Positions 22,080 to 32,400 of a stretch of 64,000 nt of DNA are shown here, piece by piece. The stretch lies in contig NC_084844.1 of the NCBI RefSeq assembly GCF_033115175.1, positions 34,381,885 to 34,445,884 of the forward strand. Direction: 5' to 3'. The DNA is from Lepus europaeus. Taxonomy: Eukaryota; Chordata; Mammalia; Lagomorpha; Leporidae. Numbering within the stretch: the first letter of the stretch is position 1; the number at the start of each line of letters is the position of its first letter. Made by a program: the position numbers and the translations under genes. The notes beneath the pieces were generated by a model. That model searched no databases. It saw only the letters and a program-made list of their open reading frames with translations, and had not been told where the DNA came from.

Positions 22080-22620
22080 GTGTAGCCGGCAGCTGGCAAC
22101 CTGCTGAGGGGGCTCTGACAGAAGCCAACGGCTGCCCGCTCCGGGTCGCTGCGGCCTTCCCAGCCAGTGTTGCTGAAGGGAAAGGGCAGGTGCCCACCTG
22201 GCCGGAGTCGGCGACCCCCAGCAGGGCTCAGGCAGGGGGAGGACAGCTGCGTCTGTGGGCGAACGACTGTAAATACTCCCCTGAGGGGTGCTGTTTCCCC
22301 CGGGCGGTCGCCCGGATCTGGCGGGCTCGCCTCACGTGCGTTCCCTCAGGCCGCCAGCGGGGGCGCTCCGGCGTCCGCCGAGTCGGCCCCTCACGTCCGC
22401 TCCAGACCTGCCGGAAGAGGAGAGGGTTCCATCGCGCCAGCTCGCTGGGAAACAACCCGGCAGCCCCGGGTCGTGTCTGCTGTGGAGTCGCTTTGGTTTT
22501 GCAGAGCGCGTCTAGACGTGACGCCCGCCACAAGGACAGCGCCCCATTTTCTTGTCACTCCGAGCCCCCGCTGAGGAAATCTGATTCAGAGCTTTCCCGA
22601 AAAGACTTGTGCCGACCTCA
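22080..22620. promoter_or_regulatory. CpG island, candidate promoter
   Basis: By eye, about 45-50 CpG in 540 bases, with G+C near 60-65%, densest at 22300-22440. That gives an observed/expected ratio well above 0.6. It is not part of any SINE, which are the only other CpG-rich sequences here. It contains an E-box CACGTG near 22334 and no clear TATA box. CpG islands of this kind usually mark promoters, so an unannotated transcript start or a distal promoter is possible. Direction cannot be set from sequence. Confidence 0.7.
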
Positions 22621-23088
22621 AGGAAGGCTCCAGCAGTTTGGGAGAATAGCATGTAGGGTATTTCCCTTTTCCTGGATACAGGAGAAAAGCCTAAAAACAC
22701 AGTCGGATGCAGCAAAAAGGAAGAAACAGTCCTTTCCTGTGGGAATCCCAAGAAAAAAAAAAACCTGGCGTGCTGGTGAGCACGTTTGAAGAATTCCCCT
22801 GACAGCCACGGGCTGGGTGAGGCTGAGGGTGTGCACCACGTGAGGTGATGTCCTGTGCTGCTAGGAGGATCTAATGAAAACCTGGGACAGGCATAAAATA
22901 ATCAAGTTTTGTAGGCCACGGCCTGGAGTTTACAATCTGCCTCCTCCCAGTGTCCTGCTCCAGCTGCTGGAGATGCCCTGCCCTGCCCTGCCCTGCCCTG
23001 GGTCACTAGCACATGCTTATCACCTTATTCAAGAGCCAAGTCAAATCTCAGCACCTGCAGGAAGACGGACCACAACCGCGGACTTCCT
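22621..23088. other. Unique DNA downstream of the CpG island
   Basis: No interspersed repeat was recognised apart from the CCCTG tandem. A sequence 'ccacgtgaggtgatg' sits near 22838. No splice-supported exon was recognised. Confidence 0.45.
22974..23000. repeat. (CCCTG)5 tandem repeat
   Basis: Five clean units of the pentanucleotide CCCTG. Confidence 0.95.
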
Positions 23089-23107
23089 CTTAACTGTAAT
23101 TATCCTT

Positions 23108-23448
23108 TTTTTTTGTAGAAGATTTATTTATTTATTAAAAAAATTTATTTAGTTGAAGGACAGAGTAACAGAGGCAGAGAGAGAGAGAGAGATCTTCCAT
23201 CTGTTGGTTCACTCCCCAAATGGTTGCAACAGCTGGATGGGCCAATCTGAAGCCAGGAGCCTGGAGCTTCTTCCAGATCTCCCACACAGATGCAGGGGCC
23301 CAAGCACTTGGGCCATCTTTCACTGCTTTCCCAGGCCATAGCAGAGAGCTGGATAGGAAGTGGAGCAGCTGGGACTCGAATGAGAGCCCATATGGGATGC
23401 TGGCACTGCAGGTGGTAGGTTTATCTGCTACGCCTCAATGCCAGGCCC
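23108..23448 (-). repeat. C-SINE form II with target duplication
   Basis: Full-length reversed copy. Flanked by 'cttaactgtaattatcctt' at 23089-23107 and 'cttaactgtgattattctt' at 23449-23467, a 19-bp duplication with two mismatches. Confidence 0.96.
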
Positions 23449-23534
23449 CTTAACTGTGATTATTCTTTACACCTTCTCCAAATGTGTGTGTCGTGCATGT
23501 CCTAGGGCAGCCTGTATGGCGTAAATGACATTTT

Positions 23535-23853
23535 TATATTTATTTCAGAGGCACGCGTGCACACACACACACAGAGAGAAGGGAGTGAGTGGAGACAGAA
23601 CACACTTTCACCCACTAGTTCACTCCCCAGATGTCTAAAGTAGTCAGGACCAGGCTGGGACAAAGCTGGGAGCCAGGAACTCAATCCAGGTGTCCCATGT
23701 TGGGTGGTAGTAACCTAATCACGTAAGTCATCACTACTACTTCTCAAGATTTGCATTAGCAGAAGGCTGGAGTCAAAAGCCAGAGCCAGGCGTTAAACCC
23801 AGGTACTCTGACAAGAGATACAGGCACCTTAACTCCTAGGCCAAATGCCCACT
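23535..23853 (-). repeat. C-SINE form III
   Basis: Old reversed copy with a short CA run near 23559-23574, then 'ttcacccactagttcactcc', 'caagatttgcattagcagaa', and 'ctcctaggccaaatgcccac'. Confidence 0.9.
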
Positions 23854-24010
23854 CGTGACATATTTTTTTAATGATCATTTTCCTGCCATTTTCTACATGT
23901 TTGCTTTGTGCCCTGAAACCAGTCTATAAGCTCCCTGAAGTGGGAAGTATTTTGGAGAATGAAGGGTGGTGTTTGCTTGTTGCTGGCCTTTCCTCTTGGG
24001 TCTCCTAAAG

Positions 24011-24165
24011 CAGTGGTTCTTGAACTTGAACATCGGTGTGGGGATCTTCCTAAAATGCAGAAGTGTATTTGGTAGGAGTGGATTGGGCCTGAGACACTGC
24101 ATTTCTCTTCAGCTCCCTCCCAGGTGTTGCTGCTGGTTGAACAGCCTTGCTTTGAGTGGCAGCGC
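24011..24165 (+). mobile_element. MER5A hAT-Charlie DNA transposon
   Basis: Begins with the terminal repeat form CAGTGGTTCTTGAACTTGAA, passes through 'ggcctgagacactgcatttc' and 'ctcccaggtgttgctgctgg', and ends near 'ttgctttgag'. Non-autonomous and ancient. Confidence 0.82.
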
Positions 24166-24834
24166 CCTGCTGCCCCCCAGTACGGTGCTTCAACATAAAC
24201 AAGTTACAACTCTGAGTGCTAGCTTCCAAAACTGTTCCCCTTCTGTGGCCCGAGCCCGCCAAGCAAATGCTGCCTTGCGGTAAGTCTGTCCCCCTTTGAT
24301 CCCTGGATTGTCCCCCTAAATTAGTTGAGGCCTGAGGACATGATTTTGCAAGAGTACAGTTTGAATCTGGGTTTAAATTCTAGGACTACAGTTGGTTTTA
24401 CTCATGTGATTTGAGAGGCTTGGTGAGTTATTTTGGGTGTGTGTGGCCCACCCCTGTAATACTAGTCCCTTCTTGATAAGGACAACAAGTTCTGCCTGCC
24501 AGCCCATAGAAGGAGCCCACTGTAACCTGCACAAGAGCACTGAGTTGGAACTCCCAGCTCTGGGCTCCAGGTTCACCTCACTTTTCTCCCAGGGGTTTAG
24601 GTAGCTGGGAGCAGAAATAAAGCTTACTTTTATTTACGTGTGGCTGGTAAGTCTCTGTTTCCTGGATAAAGTCCTGTCTCAGAGGCAAAGGACTCCTTCT
24701 TAGTTTCACCTTTGACACAGGAAAATTAGTCTTTAACCACATTAAACAGACTTTTATAAATGCTTCTGAGCTGGGAGGGGCAGGCTGGCACTAGTGAGAC
24801 CACAAAGACACCCACTGAGACTCCCAGCGAGGCA
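24166..24834. other. No gene recognised; SINE-free
   Basis: Part of a 3.3-kb block with no C-SINE (23854-27163). No coding signal was seen. Confidence 0.45.
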
Positions 24835-24940
24835 CCAACACAGGTCTCAAGGCCTTGATTTACTTGTCTGTGAAATCAAGGTGCTGGGCTGAAAGATTCC
24901 TATCAGTCTGAAGGTCTGTGATTCTAAGCGATGTGTCAGG
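24835..24940 (-). repeat. MIR-family fragment, reversed
   Basis: Contains 'tgatttacttgtctgtgaaa', 'tcaaggtgctgggctgaaag', and 'tcagtctgaaggtctgtgat', the reversed MIR-type 3' segment. Confidence 0.65.
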
Positions 24941-25779
24941 GGAAAGGCACACAGACAAGGATGCCACAGCCGGCTCCTTGGCAGACCAAGGTGACAGGGA
25001 GGCTCTCGGCCGGTCTCACGGGTCCCAGCTCAGATGCTTGCCCTGATGGTAGGAAGTCATCCTTCCTAGAAGCTGTGGAGCCTCACAGCTGCCTGCCCTG
25101 TGCTGCCACCTACTGGCTCCTATTCAACCTGGAGGCCATGCTCCCCGCACTGGGTCCGTTTGTACATAAACCACAGGCTACCAGAAGGAATGAAAACAGT
25201 GGCACCAGGTGCCACCTCATTAAGGGAATCAGGGACTATGACTAAGAACCCTTAGGTCTTTTTAAACTTGGTAATTTCCTCCTGGTTGTTATTTCCTGTT
25301 CGTTTCCCTGTAGCAATTAGCAGTAAAACCCCAAAAGCAGAAAGGACCATGGTGTTTGTTTTTAAGGGCAGCAAGGAAGCAGAGAACTAGGGGAAACTGC
25401 AGGAGTTGGAGCAGGTGGAAGGAGCTGAGTGGCTGGAAGGCGGAGGGCTGAGTCCTGGGCCTGTTTGCAGAAGGAAGGAGGGGGTGGGGGAATGGAGATT
25501 ACCTTCTGCTGGGAATGAAGGCGGCCCGTCTTCAGGCATTGTCATTCTTTCCTGTTTTGTCTGCAGATGTTCTATGTCTGTTTGTAAGCCAGGAACATGA
25601 AGCAAATGTATAGTTCCCAGCCAGGCTTGTAGCACGAGGGCCTTTGTGGCAAACAGTGCCCTACAGAGTAAGGATCCTAAATACAGATGTCAACAGCAGG
25701 GGCAAGAGGATAAGGGACCTGGATGGGGGTTGCCAGGAGCCAGACTGTAAAGAGTGGTGGAGACTGTGGTAAACTGGAT
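24941..25779. other. No gene recognised; SINE-free
   Basis: A 104-codon frame at 24931-25245 (plus) crosses it but has no recognisable domain. Purine-rich near 25380-25500. Confidence 0.4.
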
Positions 25780-26010
25780 AGCCACTCACTCTATGTAAGG
25801 AGGCAATAGCTATTCAGCCCCAGGTGGCTCCATCAAACTATGTCCCCACATTGCCAGATTTTTCATATTCTCAAAAGAAGCTGGAAATCTGGATTATCAT
25901 ATGAAGTCTCCTTATTTTTAAGTGTTGGCAGCTAATGAATGTTGCTGAAAAACAAACAACAACAGTACTAGGTGAGCCAAATAAAACATGCTGGTGAGAC
26001 ATTTAGCCTC
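25780..26010. mobile_element. Possible hAT-type DNA transposon fragment
   Basis: Words such as 'attgccagatttttcatatt', 'aagctggaaatctggattat', and 'agccaaataaaacatgctgg' resemble an old non-autonomous hAT element. No terminal repeats were located. Confidence 0.4.
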
Positions 26011-26224
26011 AAGGCTAATGGACCTGAAGCAATTCACGTTCTGGGATCTGGACACTCAGACGTGACCTTTTCGTGACACATGGCCATCTATCAACAATAA
26101 CAAGCTACAAACAGGCAAATAGCAGATAAATTAGAGGAGTGCAAAACGTGCTTTAGATAGAACTACCATACCTAGGAATCTAGAAAAAGAACTATTTTAT
26201 ACATTTTTCATATCCAGCAGGAAA

Positions 26225-26299
26225 GCTTGAATGTATTTATTCAATAGATCAAGAAGTATTTATTGAGCACCTAATATGTGCTAAGATAAATAAAACATT
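26225..26299 (-). repeat. L2 3' end fragment, reversed
   Basis: Short piece with 'gtatttattgagcacctaat' and 'atgtgctaagataaataaaa'. Confidence 0.55.
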
Positions 26300-26470
26300 T
26301 TTTTTTTGGTAAAGGGCCAGATATAGTCTCCATCACAACTACTTAGATCAGCCTTTGTAGTTGCAAATCAGCCTTCGACAATGCATACACCAAAGGCTAT
26401 AGCTCTGTTCCAACTTTATTTATAACAGGTAGCAGTCCAAATTTGGTCCATGGGCCAGTCCTTGATCTAG
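26300..26470. mobile_element. hAT-Charlie/MER1-group DNA transposon fragment
   Basis: Contains 'ggtaaagggccagatatagt', 'ctccatcacaactacttaga', 'gctctgttccaactttattt' and 'aatttggtccatgggccagt', a common non-autonomous hAT element pattern. Confidence 0.7.
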
Positions 26471-27145
26471 AAGACTTAAAAGAGCAGATAGCATAATGTA
26501 ACAGTTTTCTTTAAGGAAACTTACACATTTGTTTTTCCTGTTAAGGAATTAGGGGGATAGCCCTATGATTTTTAAATCATATTTGTGTAATGGTATAACA
26601 CAAACTATTATAAATACCCTGCTGACGTTTCTGTAAGCATTGGCTGTCATGCTGCTCCTAACTACTGAAGTGAGTTTGCCAAGGCTGTTGGAATAGGAAT
26701 TTAATTTAGGAGGACTTTTTGATAAAGGGGCACCGTTTACACAGGGCCCCACAGGGTTTTGACTGAGATAGTCATCTGAATGGAGCTGTTCAATTCCTCT
26801 CTGTTTTGCTTGGATTTGAAACTGTTCTGCAAAGGCGACATAAAGCTGAGCACAGCTATTTGTCTCCTGTGTCCCAGGACTTACTACTTGGAACTTTCAA
26901 AAATATATTCTAAAGAGCAAACAGTATATCATTTTCCTCTTTAGTGAAGTGAGAGTATAGGGAAGCTGATCCCCCAAACTGTTTTATGAATGGCAGGTGT
27001 AAAGACTATAGCTGTGTTAACTTCTTTAGATACTGCTTTTATGAAATGTCCACTAAAGCTTCCCAGCTATTTATGTGGCTGCAGAAGATACTACCTAGTG
27101 GGGACTGTGACCCTCCTCCCATCCTGAGCCTGTCTCCTCTGTCTT
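26471..27145. other. No gene recognised; SINE-free
   Basis: AT-rich unique DNA with no repeat or domain recognised. Confidence 0.45.
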
Positions 27146-27175
27146 CTTCTATAGATTTCTTTGTTGTTGTTGTTT

Positions 27176-27210
27176 TTAAATATTTATTTATTTATTTGAA
27201 AGTCAGAGTT

Positions 27211-27264
<54 letters not shown>

Positions 27265-27521
27265 GGGTCCTCCATCCAACGGTTCACTCCCCAACTGGCT
27301 GCAATGGCTGGAGCTGCACTGATCCAAAGCCAGGAGCTTCCTCTGGGTCTCCCATGCAGGTACAGGAGTCCAAGGACCCAGGCCATCTTCTACTGCACTG
27401 CCTCCCAGGCCACAGCAGAGAGCTGGGTCAAAAGTGGAGCAGCCAGGTCTCAAATAGGCGCCAATATGGGATGCCGGCACCTCAGGCCAGGGCATTAACC
27501 TGCTGCGCCACAGTGCCGGCC
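27176..27521 (-). repeat. C-SINE form II nested in the previous SINE tail
   Basis: Full-length reversed copy inserted in the TTG/T-rich tail of the outer SINE. The tail word 'ttgttgttttt' is duplicated at both ends. It carries a long (AG)n run at 27218-27258. Confidence 0.95.
27218..27258. repeat. AG microsatellite
   Basis: About 20 uninterrupted AG units, within the reversed SINE tail region. Confidence 0.95.
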
Positions 27522-28004
27522 CCATGTTGTTGTTTTTCAAAGATTTATTTCATTTATTCAAAAGGCAGAGTTGTATAGAGAGACTTCCAGCAGATTTTCC
27601 ATCTGCTGGTTCTCTCCCCCAGATGGCCACAAAAGCTGGATCTGGGTCAGGCCAAAGCCAGGAATCAGGAACTTTATCCAGATCTCTCACATGGGTGCAG
27701 AGGCCCAGTGACTTGGATCATCTGCTGCTGTTTTCCTGAGAGCAATAGCAGGGAGCTGGATCAGAATTGGAGTAGCTGGGACTTGAACTGGCTATGCCAC
27801 GACGGCTGCCCCTCTTCTACAGATTTCCTTGCAGGTAGGAGATTATGTGTTCCAATTCTGGCTAAAAGATATAGACGGAAGTGTCTGCTTGGGCTTCTTT
27901 GAAAGTTTTATTTTAGGGATAATTCAGTTTGGCTTCTTGATCCTTCCCTTTTTTTCCTGATCTAGAACATGGATGCAGTACTTTAGCAGTCAACAGAGGC
28001 AGGC

Positions 28005-28362
28005 ATTTGGCCTAGCAGTTAAGAGGTTGAGAGGCTGGTTAAGATGCCTGAGGTGGGGCCAGCGCTGTGGTGCACCCCATGTGTGCACTGGTATCCTGGC
28101 TCTGCTTCTGACTCCAGGTTCCTGCTAATGCAGACCATAGGGAGAAGTGATGGAAACCGAAGTAACTGGATTCCTGCTTCCCACACGGGAGACCTGAATT
28201 GAGCTCTAGGCTGTTGGTTTTGACCCCAGAAATTGGGGAGTGAATCTAGGGGATAGGAGATCGATCTCTGTGTGTATGTGTGTTTGTGTGTGTGTATGTG
28301 TCTCTCTCCTTCTCTCTGTAACTCTGCCTTTCAAATAAGTAAATAAATAAATAAATATTTTT
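28005..28362 (+). repeat. C-SINE form III, head rearranged
   Basis: Starts as form III ('aggcatttggcctagcagtt'), then a short form II-like head 'ggggccagcgctgtggtgca' appears inside at about 28056. The rest is ordinary, ending in a GT run and 'aaataagtaaataaataaat'. It may be one SINE hit by another or a chimaera. Confidence 0.85.
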
Positions 28363-29007
28363 TAAAAGTTGAGGTTCTTTAAAATCTTGTTACAATCTCA
28401 AATAACATATAAAGATCAAAATCCATTGAGTTTCTAAGGAAGAGGTCCTATTATAATACATCAACATCAAGATCAAAGAAAATGTTTTACAGTACAGCTC
28501 TAAGAAAATCAAAGGGGTTGCTAACAGACTTTCTGAACTTGTTTTAAGTGGCAAATATTTTATACTAACAAACTGTCCAAAAACTGTACAAAAATATGTA
28601 AATATAATCTACATTTTAGAGTTTCATGTGTTCCCAAACCATCATGTTTTATGACATACATGTTAAATTATTATAAAGACTTTTGAATCTTAGAGCTCCC
28701 TCTTGACAAATTTAGGACAATTTGAACATCAAAAAATGATGTTGGCAGTGGATTGTAACACATTAAATGAAATATAAAAACTCTGTGAGTTCACAGTGAT
28801 TCAGAAGCATACCAGCTAATAAATACAGAGAAATGATAGAATTTGAACTTGCAGCTATCAGTGTAAGAAGCCATTTGGGCTAGGATCACCAATGGCTGAA
28901 AAAGTTATTTGAGTTATTGATGATGGGGAACAAGATATTCACATAGTTTCAAAGTAGGAGCCAAAGGAAAAATATGTCTTTACCATAGAAATATCACCCT
29001 TGCTTTT
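28363..29007. other. AT-rich DNA, no gene recognised
   Basis: Low G+C with no clear family. It has the feel of an old L1 3' end, but I could not align it to any remembered landmark with confidence. Confidence 0.4.
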
Positions 29008-29300
29008 GGTTTGTTTTAGAGACAGAGCTACAGGCAGACAGAACGGGCATTTGCTGATTCCTTACTCAAATGCCTGAAATAGTCAGGATTGGTTAGGCCA
29101 AATCCAGGAGATTGGAATCCAATCCAGGTCTCCCACTTGGCTAGCAGGAATATAACCATTCAAACCATCACCTGGTGCCTTTCAGAGTTGGCATTAGCAG
29201 GAAGCTGGAATTGGAAGTGGAACTGGGCCCCTAACTCAGACACTCTGACTTTACATAGTATCCCAAGTGGCATCGTAACTGCTAGGCCAAATATCCATCC
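29008..29300 (-). repeat. C-SINE form III
   Basis: Old reversed copy: 'gttttagagacagagctaca', 'gttggcattagcaggaagct', 'aactgctaggccaaatatcc'. Confidence 0.88.
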
Positions 29301-29432
29301 TGGTAGACATAATCTTAATCAATCAATCAAACTTTGTATCACCAATGGTAAGAAATTGGTGGCTTCCTAGTACTATGCAGAAAAAGGTACATAATACCCC
29401 CATACAGAATTCTTGGTTAAAGTGCCTAGCTT

Positions 29433-29530
29433 TATATATGTATGTGAATATATGTGAATTTATATAAATAAATATATTTGTATATAAATATACATTTATT
29501 TATATATGTATATAAATACAAGAAAATAAA
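29433..29530. repeat. AT-rich low-complexity repeat
   Basis: Interleaved TATATA, TAAATA and TATGTG words over about 100 bases. Confidence 0.85.
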
Positions 29531-29574
29531 ATCTAGAATTTGAAAAAAACCTGGATTTCTAAAAAAAAGTTGTC

Positions 29575-30170
29575 ATGGAAAGTACCGAAAGGTGGAGTAT
29601 TTTATAGACTAAGAGAGACTAGGGGGATAATAGCCAATGTCATGTGTAACTTGGTTAGATCCTGGATTTGCCTTTTATAAAAGACAATCTTAAGACCACT
29701 GCAAAAAATTTGAATATAGATAATATATTATTGAATTAATGTTAGCCTCCTTAGTATGGCATTATAGCTATTTAGTAAAATGTCTTTTAAAAAAGATATA
29801 TTTATTTATTTGGAAGGTAGAGTCAGAGAGGTAGAGAGAGATCTTCCATCCACTGGTTTACTCCTCAGATGGCTGCAGTGGCAGAGGCTGGGATGGGAGG
29901 AGGGATGGCAGCATCCCAGATGGCAGCTTAACTTGCTGCACCACAACGCTGGCCCCAGTAAAATGTCTTTTGCTAGGAGATTCATATTGAAATATTTAAG
30001 GGTGAGGTGTTATGATGATTATGTCCTGCTTTTTTTTTTTTATAAAGTATGCTATGTGTAGGTATGCAGAGGGAAATGTGACAAAATCTTAATAATTGCT
30101 AAGTCTATAGAAAGTGGTTAGGGTGTTTAATGGGTTATACTTTCAACTTGTTTGGAGGTTTAAAACTTCT
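29575..30170 (+). repeat. Ancient L1 3' end split by a SINE
   Basis: Left part carries 'tggttagatcctggatttgc' and 'taaaagacaatcttaagacc'. After the SINE come 'catattgaaatatttaaggg', 'tgaggtgttatgatgattat' and 'ataattgctaagtctataga'. This is the usual order of an old L1 3' untranslated region. Confidence 0.7.
29789..29956 (-). repeat. C-SINE with internal deletion
   Basis: Tail and head are both present but the middle half is missing (168 bp in place of about 330). A perfect 15-bp target duplication, 'agtaaaatgtctttt', lies at 29774-29788 and 29957-29971. Confidence 0.95.
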
Positions 30171-30178
30171 TTTTTCTT

Positions 30179-30388
30179 TTTAAAGATTTATTTCATCTAT
30201 TCAAAAGGCAGAGTTACTATTCACTCTCCAAATAACCACAACAGCCAGGGCTGGGCCAGGCCAAAGCCATGAGTCTAGAGCTTCATTCAGGTCTCCTGCA
30301 AGGGTTCAGGGGCCCAAGGACCTGAACCATCCTTTGCTGCCCTCCCAGGCACATTAGCAGGGAGCTGGATAGGAAGTGGAACAGCCTG
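30179..30388 (-). repeat. C-SINE form II/III, head missing
   Basis: Reversed tail and body, from 'taaagatttatttcatctat' to 'aggaagtggaacagcct'. It stops where a sense SINE begins. Confidence 0.9.
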
Positions 30389-30775
30389 GGGCCAGTGCTG
30401 TGGCATAGTAGGCTAAGCCCCTGCCTGCAGTGTTGGCATCTTCTGTGGGTGCCAGTTCTAGTCTTGCCTGCTCCTCTTCCAATCCAACTCTCTGCTATCA
30501 CTTGGGAAACCAGGAGCCAGACACTTATTCTGGGTCTCCCACATACTTTGGCCATCTTCTACTGCTATGGTCTGGGAAAGCAGTAGAAGATGGTCCAAGT
30601 GCTTGGGCCCCTGTGCCCATGTGGGAGACCAGAAGTTCCTGGCTCTTGGCTTTGACCTGGCCCAGCCCCACCTACTGGGGGCATGAACCAGTAGATTGAG
30701 AGACTGAGTCTGTCTGTCTGTCTGTCTCTCTCTGTAACTGTGCCTTTCAAATAAATAAAATAAATCTTAGAAAAA
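30389..30775 (+). repeat. C-SINE form II with an internal reversed segment
   Basis: Sense head at 30389-30507, then about 55-65 bases that read as reversed SINE body (30508-30566), then sense SINE again to the tail at 30775. A perfect 15-bp stem (30552-30566 with 30579-30593) and 12-base loop lie at the switch. Confidence 0.88.
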
Positions 30776-30777
30776 AA

Positions 30778-30845
30778 ATACTGCTACTTACCACCAGTAT
30801 GACTGTGAGCAAACTATGTAGCCTTCAGAATCTTGGTTTGATGAT
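30778..30845 (-). repeat. MIR fragment, reversed
   Basis: Short: 'taccaccagtatgactgtga' and 'gcaaactatgtagccttcag'. Confidence 0.5.
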
Positions 30846-30859
30846 ACACAATACCTGTC

Positions 30860-31430
30860 CCCACCTTACATGGTTTTGCTTTCCTCAATTTCAGTTACCT
30901 GTAGCCAACTCTGGTCCAAAAAATTTTAAATGGAAATTTTAAGAAATAACCAATTCATAGGTTTTAAATTTTGTGCCATTCTGAGTAGTGTGATGAAATC
31001 TCACACTGTCCCTTTGCTCAGTGCATCCACACTGCACGTACTACCACCTGTCCGTCACACTGCAGCTGTCTTGGTTATCAGATTGACTGTCAAGGTATCC
31101 CACTGTTGGTGTTCAAGTAACTTATACTGCTTAACAATGGCCCTAAAGCACAAGAGCAGTGAGACCAGCAATTCAGGCATGCTGGAGAAAAGCCAAGAAG
31201 TGCTTGCTCTAAGTGAAAAGTGGAAGTTCTCCATAAGGAAAGAAAAAGAAGCATATGCTGAGGGCTCCGAGATCTATAGGAAAAACCAATCTCCATCTGT
31301 GAAATTGAGGATTGTTGCTACCCTTCAAACTGCAAAGTTACAGCTGTGGGGTATGCATGATAAATGCTTAGTTAAGATGGGAAACATACTACATATATGC
31401 ATGTTTGTGAATCTGATAAAAAACAAAGGT
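30860..31430 (+). mobile_element. Tigger-type DNA transposon relic with transposase start
   Basis: The upstream part holds Tigger 5' landmarks such as 'cctcaatttcagttacctgt' and 'ttggttatcagattgactgt'. An open frame in 30930-31631 contains, from about residue 70, MALKHKSSETSNSGMLEKS, then LALSEKWKF and KEKEAYAEGSEIYRKNQS. These align with the N-terminal helix-turn-helix (CENP-B/pogo type) of Tigger transposases. The catalytic DDE region is absent. The frame past residue 150 runs into MER2 and SINE sequence. A dead fragment, not a gene. Confidence 0.8.
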
Positions 31431-31431
31431 C

Positions 31432-31739
31432 AGTGGTCCCCCAGCATTGGTTCCAGGACCCTCTCAAATACCAAAATCTACAGATGCTTAAGTCTCTTAC
31501 ATGACATAGAATTTGGGAATGGGCATTCAATGAAGTGGTTAAGACACCATATCCGAGTGTCTGGTTTGAGTCCTGCCTCCACTTCTGATTCCAGCTTCTT
31601 GCTAATGTGCACCCTGGGAGGCAGCTGGTGATGGCTCAAGTAACCATGTAGGAGACTCAGATAAAGCTCTAGGTTCCTGGCTTAGCTTGACACAGCAGTC
31701 TGGGCTGTAGGCATTTGGGGAGTAAACTAGCAGATTGAA

Positions 31740-31774
<35 letters not shown>

Positions 31775-31998
31775 ATTCAAATAAAATGAAAAAAAAATTT
31801 AAAGATGGCATAGTACTTGTTTATAACCTATGCTCATCCTCCTGTATACCAGATTACTTACAACACCTAATACAATGTAAATGCTAAGTAAATAGATCTG
31901 AACACATTCACTATAGATGTAATTTTTTCCCAAACATTTTCTACCCACGGTCAGTTGAATCCATGGATTTGTAGCCTACCAGTGCTGAGGTCCCACTG
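31432..31998 (+). mobile_element. MER2 DNA transposon split by a SINE
   Basis: Terminal repeats CAGTGGTCCCCCAGCA on the left and, reversed, CAGTGGGACCTCAGCA on the right. Interior words 'ttggttccaggaccctctca', 'aatacaatgtaaatgctaag', and 'ggtcagttgaatccatggat' fit MER2 (Tigger-related, non-autonomous). Interrupted at about 31513-31795. Confidence 0.85.
31513..31795 (+). repeat. C-SINE form III inside MER2
   Basis: Sense copy: 'gggcattcaatgaagtggtt', 'gctaatgtgcaccctgggag', 'catttggggagtaaactagc', then a CT run and A-rich tail. Dates the insertion as later than MER2. Confidence 0.93.
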
Positions 31999-32064
31999 TG
32001 TACACAGTCTAGAGTGTGGGCCTCAGGTATCACTGGGAGTTTTGAAACGTATGCCCTGAACATG

Positions 32065-32400
32065 TATATACGTGCTTCCACATGGATGAACCTTAAAAAC
32101 ATCATGCTAAGGGAAAGAAGGCAGACATAAAAGGTTACCTCATGATGCCATTTATGTGAAATGTCCAGAGTAGGCAAATCCTTGGGGACAGAATGGCAAC
32201 AAGTGGTTTTCTGGTACTGGGAGGGATGCAGGGAAATGAGGGTGGCTCCTTATAAGTGTGGGGTTTGTTCTGGAGTGACAAAAATGTTCTAAAATTTATG
32301 ATGGTTATGGTTACACAACTCTGTGAGTCTGCTAAAAACTGCATTGTACGCTTTAAAAGGAGGAATTGAGTGACGTGGAATGTTCACTAAAGCTTTTAAA
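32065..32400 (+). repeat. Ancient L1 3' end
   Basis: Words: 'cacatggatgaaccttaaaa', 'acatcatgctaagggaaaga', 'tgtgaaatgtccagagtagg', 'gttacacaactctgtgagtc' and 'gcattgtacgctttaaaagg'. A standard old L1 3' untranslated region. Confidence 0.85.

Larger units (their letters stand above)
27164..27813 (-). repeat. C-SINE form III split by a second SINE
   Basis: Outer reversed copy. Its body is 27530-27813 and its tail begins at 27164. An 18-bp target duplication flanks the whole unit: 'cttctatagatttctttg' (27146-27163) and 'cttctacagatttccttg' (27814-27831). Confidence 0.93.

Noticed and set aside
24931-25245. 104-codon frame as an exon
   Set aside because: No domain, no convincing splice signals at both ends and a length expected by chance.
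26986-27498. 170-codon open frame with an ERERER run
   Set aside because: The run is the AG microsatellite of a reversed SINE.
30930-31631. 233-codon open frame as a host gene
   Set aside because: It begins in a Tigger relic and ends in MER2 and a C-SINE; the catalytic region is absent.
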